DNA of 64,000 bases, taken from the NCBI GenBank assembly GCA_030836185.1, contig JAURQH010000102.1, forward strand, positions 62,001 to 126,000. The letters are read 5' to 3'. The stretch is from Planctomycetota bacterium (GTDB taxonomy: Bacteria > Planctomycetota > Planctomycetia > Planctomycetales > Planctomycetaceae). The notes under the pieces were generated by a model, which was not told where the DNA came from, did no database searches, and saw only the letters and a program-made list of their open reading frames with translations. Positions 56,255 through 64,000 of the stretch are shown here, in pieces. Position 1 is the stretch's first letter; every line of letters starts with the position of its first letter. Position numbers and translations under genes: made by a program.

Positions 56255-56282
56255 AAGCCACTTCGCGCCTCATTGTCCGGCT

Positions 56283-56355
56283 GCTAGTGTAGCTCAATTG
56301 GCAGAGCACCGGTTTTGTAAACCGGCGGTTGTGGGTTCAAGTCCCTCCACTAGCT
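56283..56355 (+). tRNA. tRNA-Thr (UGU)
   Basis: A complete cloverleaf: acceptor GCTAGTG with CACTAGC, anticodon stem CCGGT/ACCGG with loop TTTGTAA (anticodon TGT), T-loop GGTTCAAGTCC. CCA is not encoded. It is the first of four tRNAs before tuf. Confidence 0.95.
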
Positions 56356-56466
56356 TCCATGGTTTCGGAGTCATCTGAAGCTGATTAAGACTCTTAGGTA
56401 GCAACGAGTTAGGTTAATATTTGCATTCAGTGAAAGCTGGTTGCAGACGGGTTTCCCGGGAAACTG

Positions 56467-56549
56467 GGGAGGGTTCCAGAGCGGCCAAATGGGCCAGACT
56501 GTAAATCTGGTGGCTTACGCCTTCGCAGGTTCGAATCCTGCTCCTCCCA
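56467..56549 (+). tRNA. tRNA-Tyr (GUA)
   Basis: A class II tRNA with acceptor GGGAGGG/TCCTCCC (one G-U), anticodon stem CCAGA/TCTGG with loop CTGTAAA (anticodon GTA), a long variable arm (TGGCTTACGCCTTC) and T-arm GCAGG/CCTGC. Discriminator A fits Tyr. CCA is not encoded. Confidence 0.95.
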
Positions 56550-56653
56550 CTTAAATTAAGAGAGGTGTGGTTTGTTTTTAAGCGGTAGAGTCTCGGTCAG
56601 TGGAAATTGATCGGTATTTTAGTGACAATTTGGAACATCGTTCCAGCGAAATT

Positions 56654-56724
<71 letters not shown>

Positions 56725-56825
56725 TTTCAGTCTGATAAACATGGATTTCGGCTCAGTCAATGACTTGTTGGCGGAGGTGAGATTTTGGAGAGATGGCTGA
56801 ATCGCGGGGGACGACCCAGTGGTTG

Positions 56826-56897
<72 letters not shown>

Positions 56898-57103
56898 CTG
56901 TCCTTGAAAAAGGATTGAGTTTGTTCGTGTCCGTTAGGCGTTTATCTCTCCTGATTGACTACGAGTGATGTGAAAGTGGGAGTGATGTAAAAGTGGCCGG
57001 GCCTCGCAACTGTGTCGTTGTGAAAGATGGCTGCATAAGTATTGAACACAGTGGTAGCCGTGTTGGCTTACCCCAGATAAACGGAATCGTTCGAGGAGAA
57101 GTA

Positions 57104-58300
57104 ATGGCGAAGGAAACATTTGAAAGGACAAAGCCTCACGTGAACGTGGGGACTATTGGCCACATCGACCACGGTAAAACAACTCTGACAGCAGCTTTGG
57201 TTGCCGTGCAGGCCGCTAAAGGTCTTGCATCAGCAAAAAGTTATGCCGATATCGCCAAGGGCGGTACCGTGCGTGACGAGACCAAGACCGTGACGATTGC
57301 TGCTTCACACGTTGAGTACGAGAGTGAAGCTCGTCACTATGCCCACATTGACTGTCCCGGACACGCGGACTATGTCAAGAACATGATTACGGGTGCGGCT
57401 CAGATGGACGGGGCGATCCTTGTTGTGTCTGCAGCAGATGGCCCGATGCCTCAGACTCGCGAGCACATTCTGCTTGCTCGTCAGGTGAACGTGCCGGCTC
57501 TGGTTGTCTTCCTTAATAAGTGTGACCTCGTCGATGACGAAGAGTTGCTCGAATTGGTGGAGATGGAAGTTCGCGATCTTCTTTCGAAGTACGACTTCCC
57601 AGGAGACGACATTCCGATCATTCGCGGAAACGCGAAGGGTGCTTTGGATACTCCAGCAGATGACTCTGCCAATAAATGTATTGGCGAGTTGATGGATGCT
57701 CTTGATGCTCATATTCCAGAGCCTCAGCGGGATTCTGATAAGCACTTCCTGATGGCCGTCGAAGACGTGTTCTCGATTGAAGGTCGTGGAACAGTGGCGA
57801 CTGGTCGTATCGAGTCAGGTACGATTAACGTTGGTGATAAAATCGAAATTGTCGGTTTGGCGGACACGACGGAAACTACAGTCACTGGTGTTGAGATGTT
57901 CCAGAAAACTCTGGATCAGGGGATCGCTGGCGACAATGTTGGTATTCTTCTGCGTGGTGTGAAGAAAGAGGATATCGGTCGCGGTCAGGTTTTGGCGGCA
58001 CCGGGTACAATTTTGCCTCATACCAAGTTTGAAGGCGAAGTTTACGTTCTGAGTAAAGATGAAGGTGGTCGTCACACGCCATTCTTCAGTGGATATCGCC
58101 CTCAGTTCTACTTCCGCACAACCGATGTGACTGGATCAACGTCATTGCTGGGTGGTGCTGAGATGTGCATGCCAGGCGATAACGTGAAGGTCGAAGTCGA
58201 GTTACAGAAGCCGATCGCCCTTGAAGAGGGAAGCCGTTTCGCGATTCGCGAAGGTGGTCGTACGGTCGGTTCCGGTGTTGTTACGAAAATCGTCGAGTAA
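57104..58300 (+). CDS. tuf: Elongation factor Tu
   Basis: This 398-residue GTPase carries aminoacyl-tRNA to the ribosome. The start at 57104 gives the standard [28 protein letters not shown] opening, with G1 GHIDHGKT, G3 DCPGHADY and G4 NKCDLVDD. The effector region and the C-terminal domains 2 and 3 ([34 protein letters not shown]) are complete. The ribosome site GAGGAGAA precedes it. A longer frame upstream of 57104 is not conserved. A hairpin terminator separates it from rpmG. It lies downstream of four tRNAs, the E. coli tufB arrangement. Confidence 0.98.
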   Translation: MAKETFERTKPHVNVGTIGHIDHGKTTLTAALVAVQAAKGLASAKSYADIAKGGTVRDETKTVTIAASHVEYESEARHYAHIDCPGHADYVKNMITGAAQMDGAILVVSAADGPMPQTREHILLARQVNVPALVVFLNKCDLVDDEELLELVEMEVRDLLSKYDFPGDDIPIIRGNAKGALDTPADDSANKCIGELMDALDAHIPEPQRDSDKHFLMAVEDVFSIEGRGTVATGRIESGTINVGDKIEIVGLADTTETTVTGVEMFQKTLDQGIAGDNVGILLRGVKKEDIGRGQVLAAPGTILPHTKFEGEVYVLSKDEGGRHTPFFSGYRPQFYFRTTDVTGSTSLLGGAEMCMPGDNVKVEVELQKPIALEEGSRFAIREGGRTVGSGVVTKIVE

Positions 58301-58347
58301 TCACGAGTTTCAAGACGGTACCTTGAGTTTAATAATGTACGAGATCG

Positions 58348-58388
58348 CCTGTCCCGCACGATTGTTGCGGGGCAGGTTTCCGTTTTTT
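58348..58388 (+). terminator. Terminator/attenuator between tuf and rpmG
   Basis: CCTGTCCCGCA (58348-58358) pairs with TGCGGGGCAGG (58366-58376), eleven pairs with one G-U, around a 7-base loop, followed by TTTCCGTTTTTT. It begins 47 bp after the tuf stop. It probably ends much of the tuf transcript and lets some read-through into rpmG-secE. Confidence 0.75.
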
Positions 58389-58425
58389 CGCGGTGTTCCG
58401 TTATATCGGGGTGAAGGTTCGTTCG

Positions 58426-58578
58426 ATGAGAGAATATGTCTGGTTAGAGTGTACAGACTGCGGTCAGCGCAATTACCGGGTCCAAAAAGAGACTCGCGGG
58501 ACCGATCGTCTGGAGTTAAATAAGTACTGTCCGAAAAATCGGAAGCACACAAAACATAAAGAGTCACGTAAGAAGTAG
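58426..58578 (+). CDS. rpmG: Ribosomal protein L33
   Basis: This 50-residue 50S subunit protein has MREYVWLECTDCGQRNYRV then RLELNKYCPKNRKHTKHKE. The L33 zinc form has two CxxC pairs; here the first (CTDC) is intact while the second is CPKN, with only one Cys. So zinc binding is likely reduced or uses a nearby His. AAGG lies eight bases before the ATG. It precedes tRNA-Trp and secE, the order found in many bacteria. Confidence 0.93.
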   Translation: MREYVWLECTDCGQRNYRVQKETRGTDRLELNKYCPKNRKHTKHKESRKK

Positions 58579-58599
58579 TCCCTGGGTTTTCCAGGTGGA

Positions 58600-58673
<74 letters not shown>

Positions 58674-58756
58674 CTTGCAGGATGCGGCGGTCGGAAGAGT
58701 TGAGTGCTTTTCGGCCTGAATTGGAATTCATGCGGTTTTAGAGAGGCTGTCACAGG

Positions 58757-59212
58757 ATGGCGACAACAAAATCGAAAGGTAGTCAGACTCTGCTGAGCGA
58801 GATGTTCAGTGCGAGTTTGTATAAACGCAACCAAGGTCGGCGCGTTCGTCAATGGACGGGTGTGGCCGTGGCTGCGGTTTTTGTGTTGGGGGCGATGTCG
58901 CTTTACAACTCTGTATTGGCGGACATGGTTTCTGCTGAGACTCTGGCTGAAGGGGCTCAAGCTGGAGTAGCCTTCGGTTTGGCGTTAGCAGGAGTTTGGT
59001 TTGCCTATCGGCTGGTTAACTATCCTCGGTTCGCTGATTTTCTCATTTCAGTTCAGGCTGAGATGGATAAAGTGACTTGGGTGAGTTGGAAAGAATTGAT
59101 TCGATCCACAATCGTTGTGATCGTCTGTATGAGTTTTATTGGCATTTTGCTCTATCTTTACGACTACCTCTGGGCGTTTTTGTTCCGACTGGTAGACGTT
59201 TTGAAGGTCTGA
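58757..59212 (+). CDS. secE: Preprotein translocase subunit SecE
   Basis: This 151-residue protein is an essential part of the SecYEG channel. It has three hydrophobic segments (about 36-55, 68-87 and 118-140), as in the enterobacterial form, and the conserved amphipathic signature [18 protein letters not shown] (about 100-117). Most bacterial SecE proteins have only one helix and about 65 residues. The extra N-terminal segments are of the type found in E. coli and planctomycetes. nusG follows 133 bp later. Confidence 0.93.
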   Translation: MATTKSKGSQTLLSEMFSASLYKRNQGRRVRQWTGVAVAAVFVLGAMSLYNSVLADMVSAETLAEGAQAGVAFGLALAGVWFAYRLVNYPRFADFLISVQAEMDKVTWVSWKELIRSTIVVIVCMSFIGILLYLYDYLWAFLFRLVDVLKV

Positions 59213-59345
59213 AACAGAAAAATTCGTCCTCAGTTGGTCGAATTTGCTTCTGATCATTGAAAATATTCGCCTCAACGGGCATGATAAGCGGTCCATTACT
59301 TTTTGCCGCGGTTCGTTTGGGCACTTGGGAAGACGGTCTGGAATC

Positions 59346-59912
59346 ATGGTAGTCCCGCAAGACTCACTGGAATCCTCTGGGAAACAGTGGTATGTGCTGA
59401 AAGTTCAAAGCAATCGCGAGAGAACCATTCGCGAGGCTTTGTTGAAGCGCATTCGCGTGGAGGGGTTATCCAACTTTTTTGGTGAGATCATTATTCCCAC
59501 TGAAAAAGTCGCCGAAAAAACCAAGGGCGGTAAAAAGCGTGTCGTTGAGAGGAAGTTGTATCCGGGTTACATCATGGTCAACATGGAGTTGAACGATGAG
59601 ACTTGGTACCTGATTCGAGATACGAGCGGTGTGGGTGATTTTACAGGAACGGCCGGACGTCCTGTTCCCATGCAGGAAGAAGAAATCAATCGCATGTTGG
59701 GCTTGGAAGCCGCTAACGAGGTGGAGCCTGAAAAGGTCAAGATTGATTTTGATACCGGAGATATGGTGAAAATTAAAGAGGGTGCCTTTGAAGGATTTGA
59801 GGGCACGATTGATATCATAGATGAGTCAAGCGGAAAAGTGACCGTGCTGATTGAGATTTTCGGTCGTTCGACTCAGGTCGAACTCGACTACTGGCAGGCT
59901 GAGCGAGTTTGA
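59346..59912 (+). CDS. nusG: Transcription termination/antitermination factor NusG
   Basis: This 188-residue protein binds RNA polymerase and Rho or the ribosome. It has the NGN domain ([24 protein letters not shown] near 13-36, then [28 protein letters not shown]) and the C-terminal KOW domain ([20 protein letters not shown] near 138-157). The start at 59346 is preferred over longer frames because it gives the usual N-terminus. It follows secE and precedes the L11 operon. Confidence 0.95.
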   Translation: MVVPQDSLESSGKQWYVLKVQSNRERTIREALLKRIRVEGLSNFFGEIIIPTEKVAEKTKGGKKRVVERKLYPGYIMVNMELNDETWYLIRDTSGVGDFTGTAGRPVPMQEEEINRMLGLEAANEVEPEKVKIDFDTGDMVKIKEGAFEGFEGTIDIIDESSGKVTVLIEIFGRSTQVELDYWQAERV

Positions 59913-60002
59913 TTAGATTGATTCGAACTCAGAATACATGTGATTCGCTGGTGGAGCGTACCGGCGCGTTTAAGAAGATTTTCAAAGAAAAGACATTCCA
60001 AC

Positions 60003-60428
60003 ATGGCCAAGCAGGTTGTTACACAAATCAAAGTGCAAGTTTCTGGTGGGCAGGCAACGCCTGCTCCTCCCGTTGGTACGGCACTCGGTCCTCATGGGGT
60101 GAATATTGGGCAGTTTGTTTCGGCCTTTAATGATCAGACTCGCGACAAAATGGGCGTGACTCTGCCGGTTGTGATTACTGTCTATAATGATCGCTCGTTC
60201 GATTTCATTATCAAAAGTCCTCCGGCGGCTGTGTTGTTGAAGCAGGCCGCGAAAGTGGCAAAAGGAGCAGGGAATCCTCGGACTGACAAAGTGGGGACTG
60301 TGACGCAGGCTCAATTGGTCGAAATTGCCCAGATGAAATACGAAGACATGAACGCCTCATCGGTTGAGCAGGCCGCGAAAACAATCGCCGGTACGGCTCG
60401 CAGTATGGGGATTGCGGTCGAAGGTTGA
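60003..60428 (+). CDS. rplK: Ribosomal protein L11
   Basis: This 141-residue protein binds 23S rRNA at the GTPase centre. It has [41 protein letters not shown] in the N-terminal domain and the RNA-binding [21 protein letters not shown] in the C-terminal domain. The length matches the family. The start at 60003 gives the typical MAK. It heads rplKAJL-rpoB. Confidence 0.97.
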   Translation: MAKQVVTQIKVQVSGGQATPAPPVGTALGPHGVNIGQFVSAFNDQTRDKMGVTLPVVITVYNDRSFDFIIKSPPAAVLLKQAAKVAKGAGNPRTDKVGTVTQAQLVEIAQMKYEDMNASSVEQAAKTIAGTARSMGIAVEG

Positions 60429-60491
60429 TTTTGTCGGGCGGTTAGAGCTTTAAAATACAATTATTGTGGACGCATTAAAGAAGATCGTGTC

Positions 60492-61196
60492 ATGCCTAAA
60501 AAATCAAAGCGAATTGAGCATCTTACGAAAAAGGCGATTGAAGCCGGGTCAGTTTCTCTTGAGGAGGCTGTGAAGGTGTTGAAGTCTTTTAACGAGAATT
60601 TGCCCAAGGGGATTAAGCCGGTGAAGTTCGATCAGTCGGTCGAAATCGCGATGCGTTTAGGCGTTGATCCGAAGCAGGCCGACCAACTGGTTCGCGGCTC
60701 CATTGTTTTACCTCACGGGATTGGGAAAAGTCAGCGAGTGATTGTGTTTGCCCAAGGCGAAAATGTTCAGGTTGCTGAAGCTGCCGGAGCAGATGCCGTT
60801 GGTGGTAAAGAGCTTGCTGACAAGGTTTCTGGTGGGTGGCTTGACTTTGATGTTGCCATTGCGACTCCCGATATGATGGGGGTCGTTGGACCATTGGGAA
60901 AAGTGCTTGGTCCACGTGGGTTGATGCCTTCGCCTCGTGCGGGAACCGTGACGCAAGATGTTGCTACCGCAGTAGCCGATTACAAAGCTGGTAAAGTTGA
61001 GTTCCGGGTTGATGCGGGTGGGAATGTTCATTCCGTGGTAGGGCGATTGTCCTTCACTCCCGAGCAGCTCGTTGAAAATATTGAGGCTTTGTTGAGTTTA
61101 GTTCAATCGATGAAGCCAGCTTCTTCTAAGGGTGTCTTCATGCGAGGAGTGACAATTTCAGCAACGATGACTCCCGGTGTTTCAGTTGCCGTTTAG
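60492..61196 (+). CDS. rplA: Ribosomal protein L1
   Basis: This 234-residue protein forms the L1 stalk and usually represses its own operon. Motifs include [58 protein letters not shown] and [17 protein letters not shown]. Its ATG lies 63 bp after rplK. The length is normal. A leader site for L1 was not identified with certainty. Confidence 0.97.
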   Translation: MPKKSKRIEHLTKKAIEAGSVSLEEAVKVLKSFNENLPKGIKPVKFDQSVEIAMRLGVDPKQADQLVRGSIVLPHGIGKSQRVIVFAQGENVQVAEAAGADAVGGKELADKVSGGWLDFDVAIATPDMMGVVGPLGKVLGPRGLMPSPRAGTVTQDVATAVADYKAGKVEFRVDAGGNVHSVVGRLSFTPEQLVENIEALLSLVQSMKPASSKGVFMRGVTISATMTPGVSVAV

Positions 61197-61291
61197 TCTG
61201 GGCTGTTGAAGCTGAGTTGAGGAAGTGTCAGCGAAATTCTGGTTTTGTATCGTGTTTTTAGGGCGTCAAAGCCAATCGGTGGAAAAGAGTT

Positions 61292-61807
61292 ATGAGTAAA
61301 AAAGTCAAACAAATGCTGATGGCAGAGATTGGTGAGCACTTGGGGGAATCCAAGAATCTTCTGCTAGTGGATGTGTCGAAGCTTGAAGCAAACGATGCAA
61401 ATACATGGCGAATTGCTCTTCGTGGTAGCAACATATCTGCACTGACTGTAAAAAATACCTTGGCACGTCGCGTTCTTGCTGATCGTGGTGTTGAGGGGTT
61501 GGACTCGGTGCTTTCCGGTCCGACCACGTTGGTGTGGGGTGGCGAGGATGTTGTTGAGTTGTCTAAGTCGATTGCCAAGTGGGCAAAAGAGTTGGAAGCA
61601 CTCGAAATCAAAGGTGCCACGATCGAGGGGAATATTCTCGATCATGATGCTGTGATGCAATTAAGTAAGTCTCCGGGTCGGGCAGAATTGTTGTCCGAGA
61701 TTGCCGGTTTAATGTTGGCTCCCGCTCGCCAGATTGCTGGTGCTTTGTTGGGGCCAGGTGGAAGAGTTTCCGGTGCTGTTAAAGCGGCTTCGGAAAAAGA
61801 AGAGTAA
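61292..61807 (+). CDS. rplJ: Ribosomal protein L10
   Basis: This 171-residue protein is the base of the L12 stalk. It has the L10 pattern with EIGEHLGESKNLLLVDVSKLEANDANTWRIALRGSNISALTVKNTLARRVL and the C-terminal helix PARQIAGALLGPGGRVSGAVKAASE that binds L12 dimers. The 95-bp gap before it may contain an L10 leader. The next gene is rplL. Confidence 0.95.
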   Translation: MSKKVKQMLMAEIGEHLGESKNLLLVDVSKLEANDANTWRIALRGSNISALTVKNTLARRVLADRGVEGLDSVLSGPTTLVWGGEDVVELSKSIAKWAKELEALEIKGATIEGNILDHDAVMQLSKSPGRAELLSEIAGLMLAPARQIAGALLGPGGRVSGAVKAASEKEE

Positions 61808-61933
61808 CCATTTTGGAATCAAGCCGGTCAGTCAGACCGTATGCTGACGACCGATGGCGTTTGAGTGTCCGTATTAGAATCAATTTTCGGTCGTGTTAAA
61901 GCGGCCTCCTGGGTGAAGAAAGGTTGAGAGACA

Positions 61934-62338
61934 ATGGCGACTGCAGAAGTCCAAGAGTTTGATGCGACAACTAAAGATTTGGGCGACAAAATTGTCGGCC
62001 TGTCACTTCTTGAAGCCAAAGCATTGGCTGACTACCTGAAAGACGTTCATGGCATTGAGCCCGCTGGTGGCGGTGTCGTCATGGCCGGTGGCGGTGGCGG
62101 TGGCGGTGAAGAAGCGGCTGCTGAGAAGGATTCCTTCGATGTTGTCCTGACTGGTTTCGGCGATGCCAAGATCAATGTGATTAAGGTTGTTCGTACGGTG
62201 ACTGGTCTTGGCCTCAAAGAAGCCAAAGAGCTCGTCGAAGGTGCTCCCAAGCCTCTGAAAGAGGGTTGCGAGAAAGACGAAGCCGAGAAAATCAAAGCCG
62301 ACATCGAAGAAGCTGGCGGTACTGCGGAACTGAAATAG
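61934..62338 (+). CDS. rplL: Ribosomal protein L7/L12
   Basis: This 134-residue stalk protein has an N-terminal dimerisation helix, then a Gly-rich hinge ([17 protein letters not shown] near 52-68) and the factor-binding C-terminal domain [41 protein letters not shown]. The N-terminus has about 10 extra residues. An alternative start was not needed. It lies 126 bp after rplJ. Confidence 0.96.
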   Translation: MATAEVQEFDATTKDLGDKIVGLSLLEAKALADYLKDVHGIEPAGGGVVMAGGGGGGGEEAAAEKDSFDVVLTGFGDAKINVIKVVRTVTGLGLKEAKELVEGAPKPLKEGCEKDEAEKIKADIEEAGGTAELK

Positions 62339-62701
62339 TCCGGCACTCTGCAAATTTCGTTGAGAATCGGTTGCGATTGTTCGTAGCCGATTCTTTGGGC
62401 TTGAGTTTTTGCAAATTGCAGGTGTTTGAGCCTTGTACAAGTGTACGATGTTGTGGTTGATGCTTGACAGTGGTCCGTTTGTGGTCCGTTTTACGATGGT
62501 CTAAAGAGGCTTTTGTTCTCATTGGGTTGTCGGCGAAATGCCTACCATCTGTTCACTGATTGTCAGTTTTTGCAGAACTGATTTGAAATTCTGCGCAAAG
62601 AGCGATACTTTATTGAGTACCAGACCTCTGCGCGCAGCCTGCTGTTTACACCAACCACCCTCGCCGTCCGATCTGAAGAATTCCACATCGGGAAGGAATG
62701 C
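62339..62701 (+). other. rplL-rpoB intergenic region
   Basis: This 363-bp gap has a stem-loop AGAATCGG/CCGATTCT at 62363-62394 shortly after rplL, then a consensus-like TTGACA (62464-62469) followed by a perfect 11-bp tandem repeat, GTGGTCCGTTT twice (62470-62491). The rpoB ribosome site GGAAGGAATGC lies at the end. No protein-coding gene is seen. An internal promoter and processing site for rpoB are likely, as in E. coli. Confidence 0.55.
62363..62394 (+). terminator. Attenuator-like hairpin between rplL and rpoB
   Basis: AGAATCGG (62363-62370) pairs with CCGATTCT (62387-62394), with further partial pairing inside. It is followed by a mixed TTTGGGCTTGAGTTTTT stretch, so it is probably a partial terminator or RNase site that lowers rpoB expression relative to the ribosomal genes. 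Confidence 0.5.
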
Positions 62702-64000
62702 ATGCCGATTTCATCGACCCGCGTCATTGAAACGACTGAAGACAGAAATTTTGGAGAGCTTGAAAATACGGCCGAACTCCCGGATCTTTGCTCAATTCAA
62801 ACGGACTCTTATTCTCATTTTTTGCAACTTGGAATTGAAACCAAGGGTCGCAAAAATCAGGGGATCGAGTCCATTTTGCGCGAAATATTTCCGATTGAGA
62901 GCTACGACGGCCAGTACAAGCTCGAGTACGTCAAGTATGAGTTGGGCAAGCCTCGTTACACTCCCATGGAGTGTCGTCAGCTTCGTTTGACTTACGGGCG
63001 TCCTTTTCGTGTTTGGATGCGATTGAACAAAGAGCAACCCATCGAAGAGGAAGTCTATCTTGGTGACATGCCAATTATGCTTGGTGGTGGTGAATTCATC
63101 ATTAATGGTTCCGAGCGTGTTGTGGTCAGTCAGTTGCACCGTTCGCCGGGTGTTGACTTTATGCGAGTTGACGAAATTGGTGAGCGCCGCTCTTACTCAT
63201 GTCGTATCATTCCAGAGCGTGGAAGCTGGATTGAATTGGCGATGGGTAAGAAAGAGACGCTTTCTGTTCGTATCGATCAAAGTGGTAAGTTTCCGGCTGT
63301 CACTTTGTTGCGCGCAATGGATGAGAAGTTCTCCTCCGATGCTGAGCTTCTCAAGCTGTTCTATGATGTCGAAAAAACAAAAGTTCCCAAGCCAGCCCAT
63401 GCGGCGAAGATTGTCGGCAAGTATGCTGCCGATCATGTGATTTTCCCCACCGGGCATGACCGTGTGGGTGAATTTATTCTCGAAGCTGGCCAAGCTGTGA
63501 CCGAGTTGGCCGTCGAGGAGATGAACGACGCCAAGGTGAAGTCGTTCGAGAGTATTCCGGCTGAAGAGGATGTGCTGATCCTCAATACGTTGTTGGAAGA
63601 CGGTACGAACTCTCATGAAGAGGCTCTGCTTCGTATCTATCAGCGTTTGCGTCCTGGTAATCCTCCGCAGCTCGAAAAAGCAAAAGACCTGTTCTTTGAA
63701 AAATTCTTCGATGTGAATCGTTACCGTCTCGGGCGTGTGGGTCGTTTCCGAATCAATCGGAAATTTGATCAGGATATTCCCGACAACGAAATGATTCTTC
63801 GTCCGGAAGATTTCATTAACTCCATTCGTTATCTCGTACTGCTTCGCAAAGGAAGCGACGAGGCTTATGTTGACGATATCGATAACCTTGGTAATCGTCG
63901 CCTACGAACGATTGATGAACTCGGTTGTGACGAAATTCGCAAAGGCTTCCTCAAGCTTCGCCGCACCGTGCAGGAACGCATGGCCATGAAGGATGTCGAG
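62702..64000 (+). CDS. rpoB: RNA polymerase beta subunit, 5' part
   Basis: The frame from the ATG at 62702 runs open to the window edge (433 codons). It starts [21 protein letters not shown] and shows the beta-subunit N-terminal motifs: [70 protein letters not shown], and [23 protein letters not shown] near residue 320. The AAGGA site lies upstream. The rest of the gene and rpoC lie beyond the window. Confidence 0.97.
   Translation, partial: MPISSTRVIETTEDRNFGELENTAELPDLCSIQTDSYSHFLQLGIETKGRKNQGIESILREIFPIESYDGQYKLEYVKYELGKPRYTPMECRQLRLTYGRPFRVWMRLNKEQPIEEEVYLGDMPIMLGGGEFIINGSERVVVSQLHRSPGVDFMRVDEIGERRSYSCRIIPERGSWIELAMGKKETLSVRIDQSGKFPAVTLLRAMDEKFSSDAELLKLFYDVEKTKVPKPAHAAKIVGKYAADHVIFPTGHDRVGEFILEAGQAVTELAVEEMNDAKVKSFESIPAEEDVLILNTLLEDGTNSHEEALLRIYQRLRPGNPPQLEKAKDLFFEKFFDVNRYRLGRVGRFRINRKFDQDIPDNEMILRPEDFINSIRYLVLLRKGSDEAYVDDIDNLGNRRLRTIDELGCDEIRKGFLKLRRTVQERMAMKDVE

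Larger units (their letters stand above)
54983..56282. other. 1.3 kb non-coding island rich in stem-loops
   Basis: No convincing gene is seen here. It contains repeat copy 2 (55071-55320), a short palindrome GTACTG/CAGTAC near 55484-55499, CCGAC/GTCGG near 55520-55536, the CGCAGAGG-type element at 55555-55585, hairpins at 55870-55896, 55954-55977 and 56054-56100, and a promoter candidate before the tRNA cluster. The density of hairpins suggests dispersed repeats or structured RNA. The frames that cross it have no family features. Confidence 0.6.

Noticed and set aside
62538-62990. 150-residue open frame overlapping the start of rpoB
   Set aside because: It is a different frame over the clear rpoB N-terminus and lacks conserved sequence.

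Overview
The window looks like chromosome from a planctomycete (Planctomycetota). The strongest sign is a complete locus of the planctomycete/verrucomicrobial (PVM) bacterial microcompartment type: two BMC-H and three BMC-P shell genes with a fuculose-phosphate-type aldolase, CoA-acylating aldehyde dehydrogenase, PduL, acetate kinase and a lactate/malate dehydrogenase. Phylum-typical stem-loop repeats, PSCyt-style large cytochromes and a type III glutamine synthetase agree. Species cannot be resolved from the sequence alone. All calls are by reading; no database search was run.

Region 1 (1-13.9 kb, minus strand): a DeoR-type regulator heads a long run of closely spaced genes: pduL, BMC-H, BMC-H, ackA, BMC-P, a four-helix membrane protein, aldehyde dehydrogenase, BMC-P, an RpiB-like protein with a putative encapsulation helix, BMC-P, class II aldolase, lactate/malate dehydrogenase, a SAM-methyltransferase-like protein and a TIM-barrel-like protein. 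A secreted beta-propeller and a PlsC-like acyltransferase follow. The core fits a fucose/rhamnose route: sugar phosphate to lactaldehyde, then lactyl-CoA, lactyl-phosphate and lactate plus ATP, inside a protein shell. Four proteins carry amphipathic termini of the encapsulation-peptide kind. A secreted sialidase is divergently placed at 14.3 kb, which would fit growth on host or algal glycans.

Region 2 (15.5-37.5 kb, plus strand): a membrane-anchored Ser/Thr kinase, then a respiratory block: Rieske protein with a four-fold repeated N-terminal motif, b6-like split cytochrome b, a 1497-residue eight-haem c-type cytochrome with a coiled-coil head, a cupredoxin-like lipoprotein, a dihaem lipoprotein, CoxB, CoxA (A2-type), CtaA, CtaB, CoxC with a large insert, a His-tailed CoxD, an ABC exporter, SCO, DUF420 and a small CxxC membrane protein. 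Together they would encode a quinol-oxidising bc-type complex and its oxygen reductase in one cluster.

Region 3 (37.5-55 kb): housekeeping genes on both strands: DUF983, Nif3, a sugar epimerase-like protein, a beta-propeller, a phosphate-selective porin, histidine phosphatase, pdxA, rfbC, glycerophosphodiesterase, DJ-1/PfpI, thiS-thiG, type III glutamine synthetase and an HlyD/FtsX/LolD-type exporter.

Region 4 (55-64 kb): a 1.3 kb non-coding island rich in stem-loops, then tRNA-Thr/Tyr/Gly/Thr, tuf, rpmG, tRNA-Trp, secE, nusG, rplK, rplA, rplJ, rplL and the 5' part of rpoB. The order of the four tRNAs and tuf matches the E. coli thrU-tyrU-glyT-thrT-tufB unit. A diverged intergenic repeat of about 250 bp occurs twice in opposite orientation, at 44-290 and 55071-55320, bracketing most of the window.
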